The notes under the pieces: model-generated
What the model was told of the DNA's origin: nothing
The model's database searches: none
The model's input: the letters and a program-made list of their open reading frames with translations, nothing else
Made by a program: the position numbers and the translations under genes
Shown here: one piece after another, positions 50,129 to 58,637 of the stretch
Layout: every line of letters begins with the position of its first letter
Numbering within the stretch: the first letter of the stretch is position 1
NCBI GenBank assembly: GCA_958427355.1
Contig: CAUACA010000008.1
Span: forward strand, 10,467 to 74,466
Source: an uncultured Collinsella sp.
Lineage (GTDB): Bacteria; Actinomycetota; Coriobacteriia; Coriobacteriales; Coriobacteriaceae
Direction of reading: 5' to 3'
DNA: 64,000 nucleotides

Positions 50129-50839
50129 ATGGGTCAGAAAGTCTACCCCACCGGCTTCCGTCTTGGCATCACCGAGAACTGGCGCTCCCGCTGGTTCGCA
50201 GAGAAGGATTACGCTAAGACCCTCGGTAACGATCTCGAGATCCGCAAGTACCTCGAGAAGCGTCTTTCCCGCGCAGCTGTCTCCCGCGTCGAGATCGAGC
50301 GCGCTGGCGACAAGGTGAAGGTCATCATCCTCACCGCTCGCCCCGGCGTTGTCATCGGTAAGAAGGGTGCCGAGATCGATACCCTCCGCACCGAGCTCGA
50401 GAAGGTCGCTGGCGTCTCCAAGGGCCAGCTCTCTGTCGACGTTGTCGAGATCAAGCGCCCCGAGCTCGACGCCAACCTCGTTGCTCAGTCTATCGCCGAG
50501 CAGCTCGAGGGCCGCGTTGCCTTCCGTCGCGCTATGCGTAAGGCTGTCCAGTCCGCCCGCAAGGCCGGCGCTAAGGGCATCCGTATCCAGTGCTCCGGTC
50601 GTCTCGGCGGTGCCGAGATGGGCCGTCGTGAGTGGTACCGTGAGGGTCGCGTGCCTCTGCACACCCTCCGTGCCAAGATTGACTACGGCACGGCTGTCGC
50701 CAGCACCACTATGGGCGCTTGCGGCGTGAAGGTCTGGATCTACCTGGGCGAGAAGCTCCCGGGCCAGCCTGTTCCCAACCCTGCACTCGAGGGCTCTTCC
50801 CGTCCTCGTCGTCGTAACTCCGAGAGGAGGGGTCAGTAG
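50129..50839 (+). CDS. rpsC: 30S ribosomal protein S3
   Basis: 236 residues. MGQKVYPTGFRLGITENWRS, KH domain with GVVIGKKGAEIDTLR, and RLGGAEMGRREWYREGRVPL. mRNA entry and helicase function. Confidence 0.97.
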   Translation: MGQKVYPTGFRLGITENWRSRWFAEKDYAKTLGNDLEIRKYLEKRLSRAAVSRVEIERAGDKVKVIILTARPGVVIGKKGAEIDTLRTELEKVAGVSKGQLSVDVVEIKRPELDANLVAQSIAEQLEGRVAFRRAMRKAVQSARKAGAKGIRIQCSGRLGGAEMGRREWYREGRVPLHTLRAKIDYGTAVASTTMGACGVKVWIYLGEKLPGQPVPNPALEGSSRPRRRNSERRGQ

Positions 50840-51342
50840 TGCTTGCCCCTAAGCGTATTCTTCACCGCAAGGTGCAGCGTGGCTCCATGAAGGGCCAGGC
50901 CAAGGGTAATACCGAGCTGCATTTCGGCGAGTTTGGTATCCAGGCTCTCGAGGCCCATTGGATCACCAACCGTCAGATCGAGGCCGCTCGTATTGCCATG
51001 ACCCGCTACATGAAGCGTGGCGGTCGTGTCTACATCACGATCTTCCCCGATAAGCCCATCACCAAGAAGCCTGCTGAGACTCGCATGGGTTCTGGTAAGG
51101 GTAACCCCGAGGAGTGGGTGGCCGTCGTCAAGCCCGGCCGCATCATGTTCGAGGTCAAGGGCGTGCCCGAGGAGGTCGCTCGCGAGGCTCTGCGTCTTGC
51201 ACAGCACAAGCTTCCCATCAAGACCAAGATTGTTGCTGCCAAGAACGCTGAGCAGCGCATCGAGAAGGAGATGGCTGAGGAGGCCGCTCTCGAGGCCAAG
51301 TGGGCTGCTGAGGACGCCGCCGCCGCCAAGGAGGAAAACTAA
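50839..51342 (+). CDS. rplP: 50S ribosomal protein L16, with C-terminal extension
   Basis: 167 residues; the GTG start shares a base with the rpsC stop. APKRILHRKVQRGSMKG and VYITIFPDKPITKKP are typical. The family norm is about 137-140 residues; here an extra helical Ala/Glu-rich tail of about 27 residues (EMAEEAALEAKWAAEDAAAA) is present. Confidence 0.96.
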   Translation: MLAPKRILHRKVQRGSMKGQAKGNTELHFGEFGIQALEAHWITNRQIEAARIAMTRYMKRGGRVYITIFPDKPITKKPAETRMGSGKGNPEEWVAVVKPGRIMFEVKGVPEEVAREALRLAQHKLPIKTKIVAAKNAEQRIEKEMAEEAALEAKWAAEDAAAAKEEN

Positions 51343-51557
51343 TGAAGCCCGCAGAGATTCGTGAGCTCTCGGACGCTCAGCTCGTTGAGAAGCTGAAGGA
51401 AATGCGCGCCGAGCTCTTTAACCTTCGTTTCCAGATGGCCACCAGCCAGCTGGACAACACCGCTCGCGTCAACACCGTGAAGAAGGACATCGCTCGCGTC
51501 CTCACGGAGCAGCGCGCCCGCGAGATCGCAGCGGAGAAGTCCGCTGTCGCCGAGTAG
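51342..51557 (+). CDS. rpmC: 50S ribosomal protein L29
   Basis: 71 residues; ATG shares a base with the rplP stop. IRELSDAQLVEKLKEMRAEL then LFNLRFQMATSQLDN. Confidence 0.96.
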   Translation: MKPAEIRELSDAQLVEKLKEMRAELFNLRFQMATSQLDNTARVNTVKKDIARVLTEQRAREIAAEKSAVAE

Positions 51558-51573
51558 GACCTAAGGAGAGAAC

Positions 51574-51834
51574 ATGACTGATTCGCGTAACTCGCGTAAG
51601 GTCCGTACGGGTGTCGTTACCTCCGTCTCCGGTGCCAAGACCATTGTTGTCACCATCACCGAGCGCAAGCGTCACCCCAAGTACGGCAAGATGATGACCA
51701 GCTCCAAGAAGCTGCACGCTCACGACGAGGAGTGCACGGCTGGCGTGGGCGATACCGTCCGCGTTATGGAGACCCGTCCTATGTCCAAGATGAAGCGTTG
51801 GCGCCTCATCGAGGTCGTCGAGCGCGCTAAATAA
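51574..51834 (+). CDS. rpsQ: 30S ribosomal protein S17
   Basis: 86 residues, AAGGAGAG upstream. RKVRTGVVTSVSGAKTIVV and VRVMETRPMSKMKRWRLIE, an OB-fold protein of the small subunit. Confidence 0.97.
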   Translation: MTDSRNSRKVRTGVVTSVSGAKTIVVTITERKRHPKYGKMMTSSKKLHAHDEECTAGVGDTVRVMETRPMSKMKRWRLIEVVERAK

Positions 51835-51952
51835 GCAGTCGCTCTTACGACTTGTACGTTTCCGAAGATGTGCGTATGCCTGGCTTGCATACCACGGGCC
51901 GTATAAAGGCTGCGCACCTCTCTTCGGTTCTTAGTTCGGAGGAACATCTACC

Positions 51953-52321
51953 ATGATTCAGATGCAAACCATGCTGAACGTCGCCGACAACTCCGGCGCT
52001 CGCAAGATTCGCTGCATCAAGGTGCTTGGCGGTTCCAAGCGTCGTTATGCAGGCATCGGCGATGTGTTCATCGGTGCTGTCCAGGAGGCTACCCCTGGCG
52101 CCAACGTCAAGAAGAAGGACGTTGTCCGTTGCGTCGTCGTTCGCACCGTTAAGGAGATCCGCCGCAAGGATGGCTCCTACATTCGCTTTGATGAGAACGC
52201 CTGCGTTGTCATCAACAACGATGGTTCGCCCGTCGGCACCCGTATCTTCGGGCCCGTCGCTCGCGAGCTTCGTGACAAGAAGTACATGAAGATCGTCTCG
52301 CTCGCTCCCGAGACCCTGTAG
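51953..52321 (+). CDS. rplN: 50S ribosomal protein L14
   Basis: 122 residues, GGAGGAAC upstream. MIQMQTMLNVADNSGARK and IRFDENACVVINNDGSPVGT. A 118-base gap precedes it (short inverted repeat GTATGC/GCATAC inside), so a further promoter may lie there. Confidence 0.97.
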   Translation: MIQMQTMLNVADNSGARKIRCIKVLGGSKRRYAGIGDVFIGAVQEATPGANVKKKDVVRCVVVRTVKEIRRKDGSYIRFDENACVVINNDGSPVGTRIFGPVARELRDKKYMKIVSLAPETL

Positions 52322-52334
52322 TTAGGGGAGATAT

Positions 52335-52640
52335 ATGTATATCAAGAAGGGCGATAAGGTCCAGGTTCTCTCTGGTAAGGATCGCGGCAAGCAGGGCGTT
52401 GTCCTGCGTGCTCTCCCCGCCGAGAACAAGGTCGTTGTCGAGGGCGTTTCGGTCGTCAAGAAGGCCGTCAAGCCCAACGCTGCCAACCAGCAGGGCGGCA
52501 TTGTTTCGCAGGAGGCTCCCATCGACGCCTCCAACGTCAATCTCGTCTGCCCCGAGTGCGGTAAGGTTACCCGCGTCGGTCACGAGAAGGACGGCAAGAA
52601 CAAGCTGCGCGTCTGCAAGAAGTGCGGCCACAAGTTCTAA
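52335..52640 (+). CDS. rplX: 50S ribosomal protein L24
   Basis: 101 residues. KOW motif KKGDKVQVLSGKDRGKQG, and C-terminal CPECGKVTRVGHE...CKKCGHKF with four cysteines that may bind zinc. It is the last ribosomal gene here; rplE, which follows in nearly all bacteria, is missing and a terminator follows. Confidence 0.96.
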   Translation: MYIKKGDKVQVLSGKDRGKQGVVLRALPAENKVVVEGVSVVKKAVKPNAANQQGGIVSQEAPIDASNVNLVCPECGKVTRVGHEKDGKNKLRVCKKCGHKF

Positions 52641-52667
52641 GCTGCCCGCAACATCAAGTTGCTAGCA

Positions 52668-52701
52668 AAGGCCCGGATGCCACGGCACCCGGGCCTTTTT
52701 C
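52668..52701 (+). terminator. Terminator after rplX
   Basis: Stem AAGGCCCGG / CCGGGCCTT with a 12-base loop and a TTTTTC tail, 28 bases after the rplX stop. Confidence 0.9.
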
Positions 52702-52840
52702 TATCCCCACTCGATGGCTTCGGTTCTGCCGTCCCGTCATTCCGGTTGCATCCAGTTTTCGGTGCCGTCTCGAATCGAGTGCCGCCAGGTGACACCCTGT
52801 CGCGTTTCGTGGCTTATAGGACAAAATGTGTGTCTACTTT

Positions 52841-52872
52841 AGGGGCATCGGCGCAGGTCGATGCCCCTTTTT
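52841..52872 (+). terminator. Terminator hairpin inside the left end of the insertion sequence
   Basis: AGGGGCATCG / CGATGCCCCTTTTTC. Its position just inside the left end would stop transcripts from outside entering the transposase gene, as is known for other insertion sequences. Confidence 0.8.
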
Positions 52873-52996
52873 CAGCCGTTTAAATTCCGTGGCCGCTTTT
52901 AACCGCTCGGACAGAATGTGTGTCCGGTTGCCCATCGTTACCGCAGGTAGATAACCTTTTCCGGAACCGTTAAATACCCTTTCGGAAGAGGTGCCC

Positions 52997-54115
52997 ATGA
53001 AGGCCGTTTATTGCCCCTACTGCGGCGGTCGGACCAAACGCAACGGCAGGACTTCCTCGGGATCCCAGCGGTGGAGGTGCACGGCCTGCGGCGCGTCGAC
53101 GACGGTGAGGTACGACGACACGGCGACGAGGCTGGACGAGTTCCTCGGGTGGCTCCTCTCCAAGGACTCCCAGGCGGCGATGCCGGGCGGCGGGCGGTCC
53201 TTCAGGCGCAGGACGGCCGAGTTCTGGGAGGTCTGGCCCATGCCCGTCCCCGACGGCGAGCTGCACCGCGTGCTCTACGTCGACGGGATCTGGGTCGCGC
53301 GCGACCTCGTGGTGCTCATATGCTGCAGCGGCGAGCGGGTGGTCTCCTGGTACATGGCGAGGTCGGAGAACTCGAGGGCGTGGTCGGCCCTCATGTCGCC
53401 GATCCCGGCGCCCGACGTGGTCGTCACCGACGGCGGGAGCGGGTTCGCCAAGGCCGTGCGCGAGACCTGGCCGCGCACCAGGGTCCAGAGGTGCACCTTC
53501 CACGCCTTCTCGCAGGTCAAGCGCTACACGACGACGCGGCCGAAGCTCCAGGCGGGGCGCGAGCTCTACCTCATCGCGCGCGACCTCATGGGCATCGAGG
53601 CGCTGCACCAGGCCGAGCTCTGGGTCGAGCGCTACCTCGACTGGTGCGGGTTCTGGGCCGACTTCCTGGAGGACAGGACCGTGGTGGACGGCAGGAGGGT
53701 CTACACCCACGAGAGGCTGAGGCGGGCGCGCTCGTCGCTGTCATCGCTGGTGTCGGCGGGGACGCTGTTCACCTACCTCGACCCCGACCTGGCCAAGGCC
53801 GGCCCGCTGCCGTCGACCAACAACATGATCGAGGGAGGGGTGAACTCGCAGTTGAGGGCCGTCCTGCGCAACTACCGGGGGCTGACGTCGGTCAAGCGCG
53901 TGAAGGCGGTGTTCTGGTGGTGCCACGCGCACTCGGGGGACGCGAGGGCGGCGAGAGAGAAGCTCGCCACGATGCCGACCGACGCGGACATCGACTTCCT
54001 GTTCAGCGTCTACTCCGCCTCGCCGTCGCGTGACGACGGAGGGCCGGAATGGGGCGACAGGGCCGTGTGGGAGGACCTCCACCACAGGGACCCGTACCCG
54101 TTCTGGCTGGATTAA
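52997..54115 (+). CDS. IS1249-type transposase (IS256 family)
   Basis: 372 residues from the ATG at 52997 (GAAGAGG upstream). The N-terminal zinc ribbon CPYCGGRTKRNGRT...CTACGAS is characteristic of the IS1249 group. The catalytic residues of the mutator-type DDE domain are Asp in LYVDGIWVARD, Asp in VVVTDGGSGF and Glu in NNMIEGGVNSQLR. No frameshift or stop, so it looks active. Codon use (many AGG, CTC) differs from that of the host genes. Confidence 0.93.
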   Translation: MKAVYCPYCGGRTKRNGRTSSGSQRWRCTACGASTTVRYDDTATRLDEFLGWLLSKDSQAAMPGGGRSFRRRTAEFWEVWPMPVPDGELHRVLYVDGIWVARDLVVLICCSGERVVSWYMARSENSRAWSALMSPIPAPDVVVTDGGSGFAKAVRETWPRTRVQRCTFHAFSQVKRYTTTRPKLQAGRELYLIARDLMGIEALHQAELWVERYLDWCGFWADFLEDRTVVDGRRVYTHERLRRARSSLSSLVSAGTLFTYLDPDLAKAGPLPSTNNMIEGGVNSQLRAVLRNYRGLTSVKRVKAVFWWCHAHSGDARAAREKLATMPTDADIDFLFSVYSASPSRDDGGPEWGDRAVWEDLHHRDPYPFWLD

Positions 54116-54164
54116 TGGATGGAAACGGATGTTCTATCGGGACACACATTTTGTCCTATAAGCC

Positions 54165-54769
54165 CGTTTCGTCGGCTTCGGGGACAAAAGTCGGGACAAC
54201 TCCAAAAACTATTTTCGAACTCAGGGCTTTGAGTTTTTGTTTTTGTCCCAAAGGGCGCGGCGGGATGCCTTTGGAGGCTCGATAGCGCCGAAAACGCCCG
54301 TTTTGAAACTTAAATGCCTTTTCGCGTGCAAGCCGCCAGCTGCAATAGGAAGTGAATCAACGCAGGTGGCTTTCAAGCAGTTTGCAAAACTGCAGGTCGC
54401 AGGTCTTCATTGCCAGTAGGAGAAAGGAGTAGTCTCAGGTGGCTTGCCCATGAGTTGTCGAACGGGATTTGAGATTACGCTGACGTCCGGAAACGCTTCG
54501 AGCACGGCGTTACGTTTTTGGGGTTTGGGCGTAGCCCCTGCACCCGCGAGCGCGGGCCTTAAGCCCGCCGAGAGGGTGACGCGTCGAAAACGAAGGGGAA
54601 AGAGAGAAGGGGCCGTCCCTATCATTCAGGTTGCGACCGAAGAAGACAAGGAGACCCCCTGAGCCTGAATGATGCCCCACAGACCGCGTCCGACCGAGCT
54701 CAAGCCGAGCTTTTCCTGACGTCCGCCTTCGCGGAGATGATGGCTGGATTGGCTATGGATTGGCAACAC
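54165..54769 (+). other. Intergenic stretch with structured segments, no clear gene
   Basis: I see no supported gene. A 72-codon open frame (54444-54662) has no family likeness. Segment 54540-54580 is strongly self-complementary (CCCGCGAGCGCGGG, then GCGGGC-CTTAA-GCCCGC). ATCATTCAGG (54621-54630) is inverted at 54663-54672. Together these look like ends or relics of mobile elements. Confidence 0.5.
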
Positions 54770-55262
54770 TTATTTGGACGATTCCGGGAGGGACGGCCCC
54801 GCCTCCCTGAACTCGACCGGCGACATGTAGCCCAGCGTCGAGTGGATCCTGAAGTTGTTGTACCAGTGCACGTAATCCAAGAGCTTGGCTCGGAGCTCGC
54901 GCGTCCCTCCTCGGTCCTTCGGAGTGGCCGACGATCTCCCCGTTGCAGAGGTCGACGAGCAGGCAGACGTAGTTCCACGACGCCCCGACGCGCACGCAGG
55001 CCAAGTCGCTGCATATATGGGTGCACGGCGCCCTGCCGCCGAAGCCGCGCGCGACGACGTTCGACACGTCGGCCTCGTTGACCGCCCCGGGGTGCACCTT
55101 GAACCTCTTCCTGCCGTATGCGCCGGCCAGGCCGTTCTCCCTCATGATGCGGCAGACGCGGCGCCGGCTGACGGTAACGCCCGACCTCCCGGGCGACGCC
55201 TTGATCTTGCGCGATCCGTTCCGGCCCTTGCTGGCGGCGTGCGCCGCCACGGCCGCCGTCGC
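54770..55262 (-). pseudogene. IS3-family transposase (orfB) remnant
   Basis: On the minus strand from about 55250: GSRKIKASPGRSGVTVSRRR, RIMRENGLAGAYGRKRFKVHP, then the first DDE strand region CSDLACVRVGASWNYVCLLVDLC. After GHSEGPRRDA the frame breaks and a large part of the catalytic domain is deleted; the C-terminus resumes in another frame as LLDYVHWYNNFRIHSTLGYM and SPVEF, ending at the stop 54770-54772. The N-terminus is also missing. Not functional. Confidence 0.88.
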
Positions 55263-55545
55263 CCCCGACATTAAGGTCCTCAAGGGCCGCGTCGTCTCCG
55301 GCGACCAGTTCGTCTCGCCCGCGGAACAGAAGGAGCGAATCCTCGCGACCTTCGGCGACCTGTGCTGCGAGATGGAGGGCTGCACCATCGCGCAGGCCGC
55401 CTATCTCAACGGCGTGCCCCTCGTCGTCGTGCGCGCCATCAGCGACAAGCCCTGCGCCGAGGGCCGGGTCGTCGACTACAACACCTTCGAGAAGAAGGCC
55501 GCCTGCGACTGCGCCCGCATCGCCGCGCGCATGGTTAAGCTTTAG
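55261..55545 (+). pseudogene. mtnN: 5'-methylthioadenosine/S-adenosylhomocysteine nucleosidase, C-terminal fragment
   Basis: About 94 residues: PDIKVLKGRVVSGDQFV, CEMEGCTIAQAAYLNGVPLVVVRAISDKP, YNTFEKKAACDCARIAARMV. The CEMEG and RAISD motifs are the substrate and catalytic region of MTA/SAH nucleosidase. The N-terminal half is gone, replaced at about 55250-55262 by the IS3 remnant. The upstream open frame is IS3 sequence read backwards. If no other copy exists the cell would lack this activity. Confidence 0.85.
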
Positions 55546-55550
55546 GCCCT

Positions 55551-55603
55551 GCGCGCCGGGCCCCTTCTTTATGTTGGGACCCCGGCGCGCCGGGGCCCTT
55601 TCC
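55551..55603 (+). terminator. G/C-rich hairpin after the mtnN fragment
   Basis: GCGCGCCGGG (55551-55560) pairs with CCCGGCGCGC (55581-55590), with further CCCC/GGGG pairing outside. Probably the original mtnN terminator; T tract is weak (CCCTTTCC). Confidence 0.6.
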
Positions 55604-55772
55604 AAAGCGAAGTGTCGAGCCGAAGTGTTGAGCGTCGGCCCTGAATGTTCAATGGCCGTTGTTTTCTGCCCCTCAAGTGGTGGACTTTTCCTCGGAGCTG
55701 TTGATTCCCCCACGCGCCCCCTTCCGTTCTCTGTTCTCCCCTTATACTCCTTGTACGAGGAGGTAAGAAGTC

Positions 55773-58514
55773 ATGGACAAGACCACACAGGACAGCTTGG
55801 CAAAGAAACCCGTCGACATGAGGGACAGGATTCTCGAGCATCTCGAGGCCCTCACCTCCGCCGTCTCGCTCGACGACCTTGCCCGTCTGTCCACCTCCGA
55901 CATCGCCGAGACGCTCATCATCTCCAGGAGCCTGGCGAGCCAGTACCTCAACGACCTTGTTCGCGCCGGTCTTGTGGTTAAGGTGGCGGGCAGGCCTGTC
56001 CGTTATTTTCATCGCCGCGCGTTCCAGAAGCGTTTTCAGGTAAAGCTCTCTGCAAGCGAGTACGCCTCGCTCGCCGACCTCATCCAGGCGACGGGAATCG
56101 CCGATCACCGCGACTTCGCGCGTGCCGTGGGCTTCGACATGAGCCTCAGCTCCGTTGTCGAGCAGTGCAAGGCTGCGGTTCAGTACCCTCCGTTTGGCCT
56201 GCCCATCCTCTTGAGCGGCGGCGTGGGTGTCGGTAAGTCTTTCCTTTCTCGCCTTGTGTACGAGTACGGCAAGAACCAGGGCTTGCTGTCCCGCGACTCC
56301 TCCTATGTGCGCATCGACTGCGCCGGGGTCCCGGACGCCGCCTCGTTCAACGGGCTTCTTGACGAGTCGATCGCGAAAGCGCGCGGGGGTGTGGTCTTTG
56401 TCAACGGCATCGAGGCACTCTCTCCCTCTGCGATGGAGCACTGCCTTGCGACGGCCCTCGGGCTCGATGCCTCCCAGGATGCGCCGCGCGCTCGCCTCGT
56501 TCTTTCGACGACGCTTTCCGCCGATGACCTGAAGGTTTCCTCGGCCTACAGCAAAATGCCCATCTGTGCCCGCGTCCCCTCACTCAAGGAGCGGACCCCC
56601 GAGGAGCGCGAGGATCTCATCTTGAGCTTCCTGCGCAGCGAGGGGTGCCGAATCGGTTCTGATGTGAAGATCAGCCGCGGCGCATACCGCTGCCTCGTGA
56701 ACGCGGACTTTTCCGATAACATCGCCGGCTTGCGCGCCTGCGTGACGAACTGCTGCGCCAAAGCGTTCCTCAATCGCGAGGGCGACTACGTCGTCGTTCG
56801 CCCGTATCTTCTTCCCAGCGGGCTCCTCTCCTCCGCGCAGATCGATCAACAGCCCGACGATGGCGTTCTGATCGACGCGTCTCTGGATGCCGCCGAGAGC
56901 ACAGGGCCGGTCGAGCAGGCGCTCGATGCCCTGTGCTCCCTCGATGAGCGATTCTGCGCCGGGGAGCTCTCTGTCTCCGAGCTTGTCTCGCAAGCTGTCT
57001 CCGCTGTGCGCGGCGTTGAGGATCACTTGATCTTCGACCACGGCGTCGCCTCCTCGAGGTCGCGCGCCTTCGAGCGCGTCGTGGGCGCGGTCCTTGCCGA
57101 CGCAGGCTCTTCTTATGGCATCGAGCTTTCGAGGAAGGTCGCTTTTCTACTGGCCCAGGAGATTTGCCTGCAGTTGTGGCCGGGTATCGGCCTGGCTAAG
57201 CGAAAGTCTGCCTGTGCGGAGCAAATCTCCCATCTCCTCGGTGCCGTGACCTCCGAATTGCCGTTTGCCTCGAGTGTCTCCGATCAGGTCGCCGCAGACG
57301 TGGAAGGGGCGCTGGGAATCTCGCTCGATCACTTCACGAAGACGCTTCTGACGCTGTGCGTCGCATCGGAGTCTCGCGATGCGAAGGCCCTTCGGACGCT
57401 CTGCGTCATCTTGTCCCACGGCTACTCAACGGCGACGAGCATCGCCGACGCGGCGAACCGTATGCTCGGCATGCATGTGTACGAGGCTGTCGACATGCCC
57501 TACGACCAGCAGCTGAAGGACATCGTCGGTCCGCTCCAGCGCCTCGTCGACCGCCATTCCTACTGCACCGGGGTCGTGTTCCTCGTCGACATGGGCTCCT
57601 TGGAGGAGGCCTATAAGGCCCTCGAGAACGTTACCGACTCCACTATCGGCGTGGTGAATAACGTCTCTACCGGTCTTGCGCTCGAGATCGGGGTCGGGCT
57701 GCTCGGCGGCAAGTCCATCGCCGAGGTTCTTGGCGATGCGACCGCCGCGTGCGTGACGCACTGCAAGGTGATCGAGCGCGTCAACCGTGAGGACGCCATC
57801 GTCTTCTGCTCCGAGTCCGGGGTCGACGCCGCGGAGAGGATACGCCAGCTCGTCTCGCAGAGCCTCCCGCGCACCATAGGCGCGCGCCTGCTCACGAGGC
57901 CCTTCAAGCAGCTCGTCGCGAACGGGTCGAACGACGCCGTTTTCTCCGAGCACCGCGTCTGCGCCGTCATCGGCACGGGAGACCCCGGGGTCGCCTCCAT
58001 CCCCTTCGTCGCCCTCGAGGACATCATGTCGACGGCGTCCGCCTCTAAGGTCGATGCCGTGTTCGGCAGGTGGCTTGACGCTTCCGAGCTCTCTTCTTTC
58101 CACGAGAAGCTGCTCTCGAACATGACGCTGCAGAACGTCATCCGCTCCATCACCATCCTCGACCCGGAGCGGCTATTCCACGAGATCGAGAGCGCCGTGC
58201 ACGAGCTTCAGCGCAGGACAGGCGAGAAGATCGGCAGCAACGCCATCATTGGGCTCTACGTCCACCTCTGCTGTCTCGTCGAGCGCCTTGTTACCAGAAA
58301 CCCCATTGAGACCTACGTTGGCCAGGACCGCTTCGAGGAGGAGCGTGCCGATTTCATCGAGTCCTTCAGGCAGAGCTTCTCGAGCATCTCGACGCGCTAT
58401 CGCGTAGAGGTTCCCGTAAGCGAGATCGCATATGTCTTCGACTACATAAGCGTGAGCGCCGCCCCGGCGCGAGAAGAGCGCCTCGGCTCCTCGGACCTCC
58501 TGCTCGACGAGTGA
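55773..58514 (+). CDS. LevR-like PRD-domain transcriptional regulator of the adjacent PTS
   Basis: 913 residues (GAGGAGG 9 bases before the ATG). Order: winged helix (about 15-80, SRSLASQYLNDLVRAGLVVKV), AAA-type domain (125-350), first PRD (about 385-500), mannose-type EIIA domain (about 545-660, YCTGVVFLVDMGSL), an EIIB-like stretch, and a second PRD near the C-terminus (LFHEIESAVHELQRRTG). Walker A is intact (GGVGVGKS, 149-156), but Walker B has NG in place of DE (VVFVNGIEAL) and there is no GAFTGA loop, so it probably does not drive sigma-54 polymerase. Phosphorylation of the PRD and EIIA histidines by HPr and EIIB would set its activity. Likely target: the PTS operon 120 bases downstream. 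Confidence 0.88.
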   Translation: MDKTTQDSLAKKPVDMRDRILEHLEALTSAVSLDDLARLSTSDIAETLIISRSLASQYLNDLVRAGLVVKVAGRPVRYFHRRAFQKRFQVKLSASEYASLADLIQATGIADHRDFARAVGFDMSLSSVVEQCKAAVQYPPFGLPILLSGGVGVGKSFLSRLVYEYGKNQGLLSRDSSYVRIDCAGVPDAASFNGLLDESIAKARGGVVFVNGIEALSPSAMEHCLATALGLDASQDAPRARLVLSTTLSADDLKVSSAYSKMPICARVPSLKERTPEEREDLILSFLRSEGCRIGSDVKISRGAYRCLVNADFSDNIAGLRACVTNCCAKAFLNREGDYVVVRPYLLPSGLLSSAQIDQQPDDGVLIDASLDAAESTGPVEQALDALCSLDERFCAGELSVSELVSQAVSAVRGVEDHLIFDHGVASSRSRAFERVVGAVLADAGSSYGIELSRKVAFLLAQEICLQLWPGIGLAKRKSACAEQISHLLGAVTSELPFASSVSDQVAADVEGALGISLDHFTKTLLTLCVASESRDAKALRTLCVILSHGYSTATSIADAANRMLGMHVYEAVDMPYDQQLKDIVGPLQRLVDRHSYCTGVVFLVDMGSLEEAYKALENVTDSTIGVVNNVSTGLALEIGVGLLGGKSIAEVLGDATAACVTHCKVIERVNREDAIVFCSESGVDAAERIRQLVSQSLPRTIGARLLTRPFKQLVANGSNDAVFSEHRVCAVIGTGDPGVASIPFVALEDIMSTASASKVDAVFGRWLDASELSSFHEKLLSNMTLQNVIRSITILDPERLFHEIESAVHELQRRTGEKIGSNAIIGLYVHLCCLVERLVTRNPIETYVGQDRFEEERADFIESFRQSFSSISTRYRVEVPVSEIAYVFDYISVSAAPAREERLGSSDLLLDE

Positions 58515-58637
58515 CCTTCCCCGCGCCGCCGCAAGCTGACTGCGCGTCCTCAATAATCCGATAACCCCTTGCCCGGCGCGAATCCGGATAGCGCCGAGGC
58601 AGTACCGAACGTAAAACTTCATTTGATAGGAGCAAAC

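Larger units (their letters stand above)
52811..54164 (+). mobile_element. Insertion sequence, IS256 family, IS1249-like
   Basis: 1354 bp bounded by perfect 24-bp terminal inverted repeats (52811-52834 and 54141-54164; core GGACAAAATGTGTGTC). The 8-base target sequence CGTTTCGT is duplicated on both sides (52803-52810 and 54165-54172), proving a simple, fairly recent insertion. One transposase gene fills most of it. A second copy of the end core (GGACAGAATGTGTGTC, 52909-52924) lies inside the left end. Confidence 0.95.

Noticed and set aside
53011..54033. 340-codon plus-strand frame inside the insertion sequence
   Set aside because: Alternative frame of the transposase; the annotated frame holds the zinc ribbon and DDE residues.
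58515..58637. Sigma-54 promoter before the PTS operon
   Set aside because: No GG-N10-GC pair at -24/-12 could be placed, and the regulator lacks GAFTGA.
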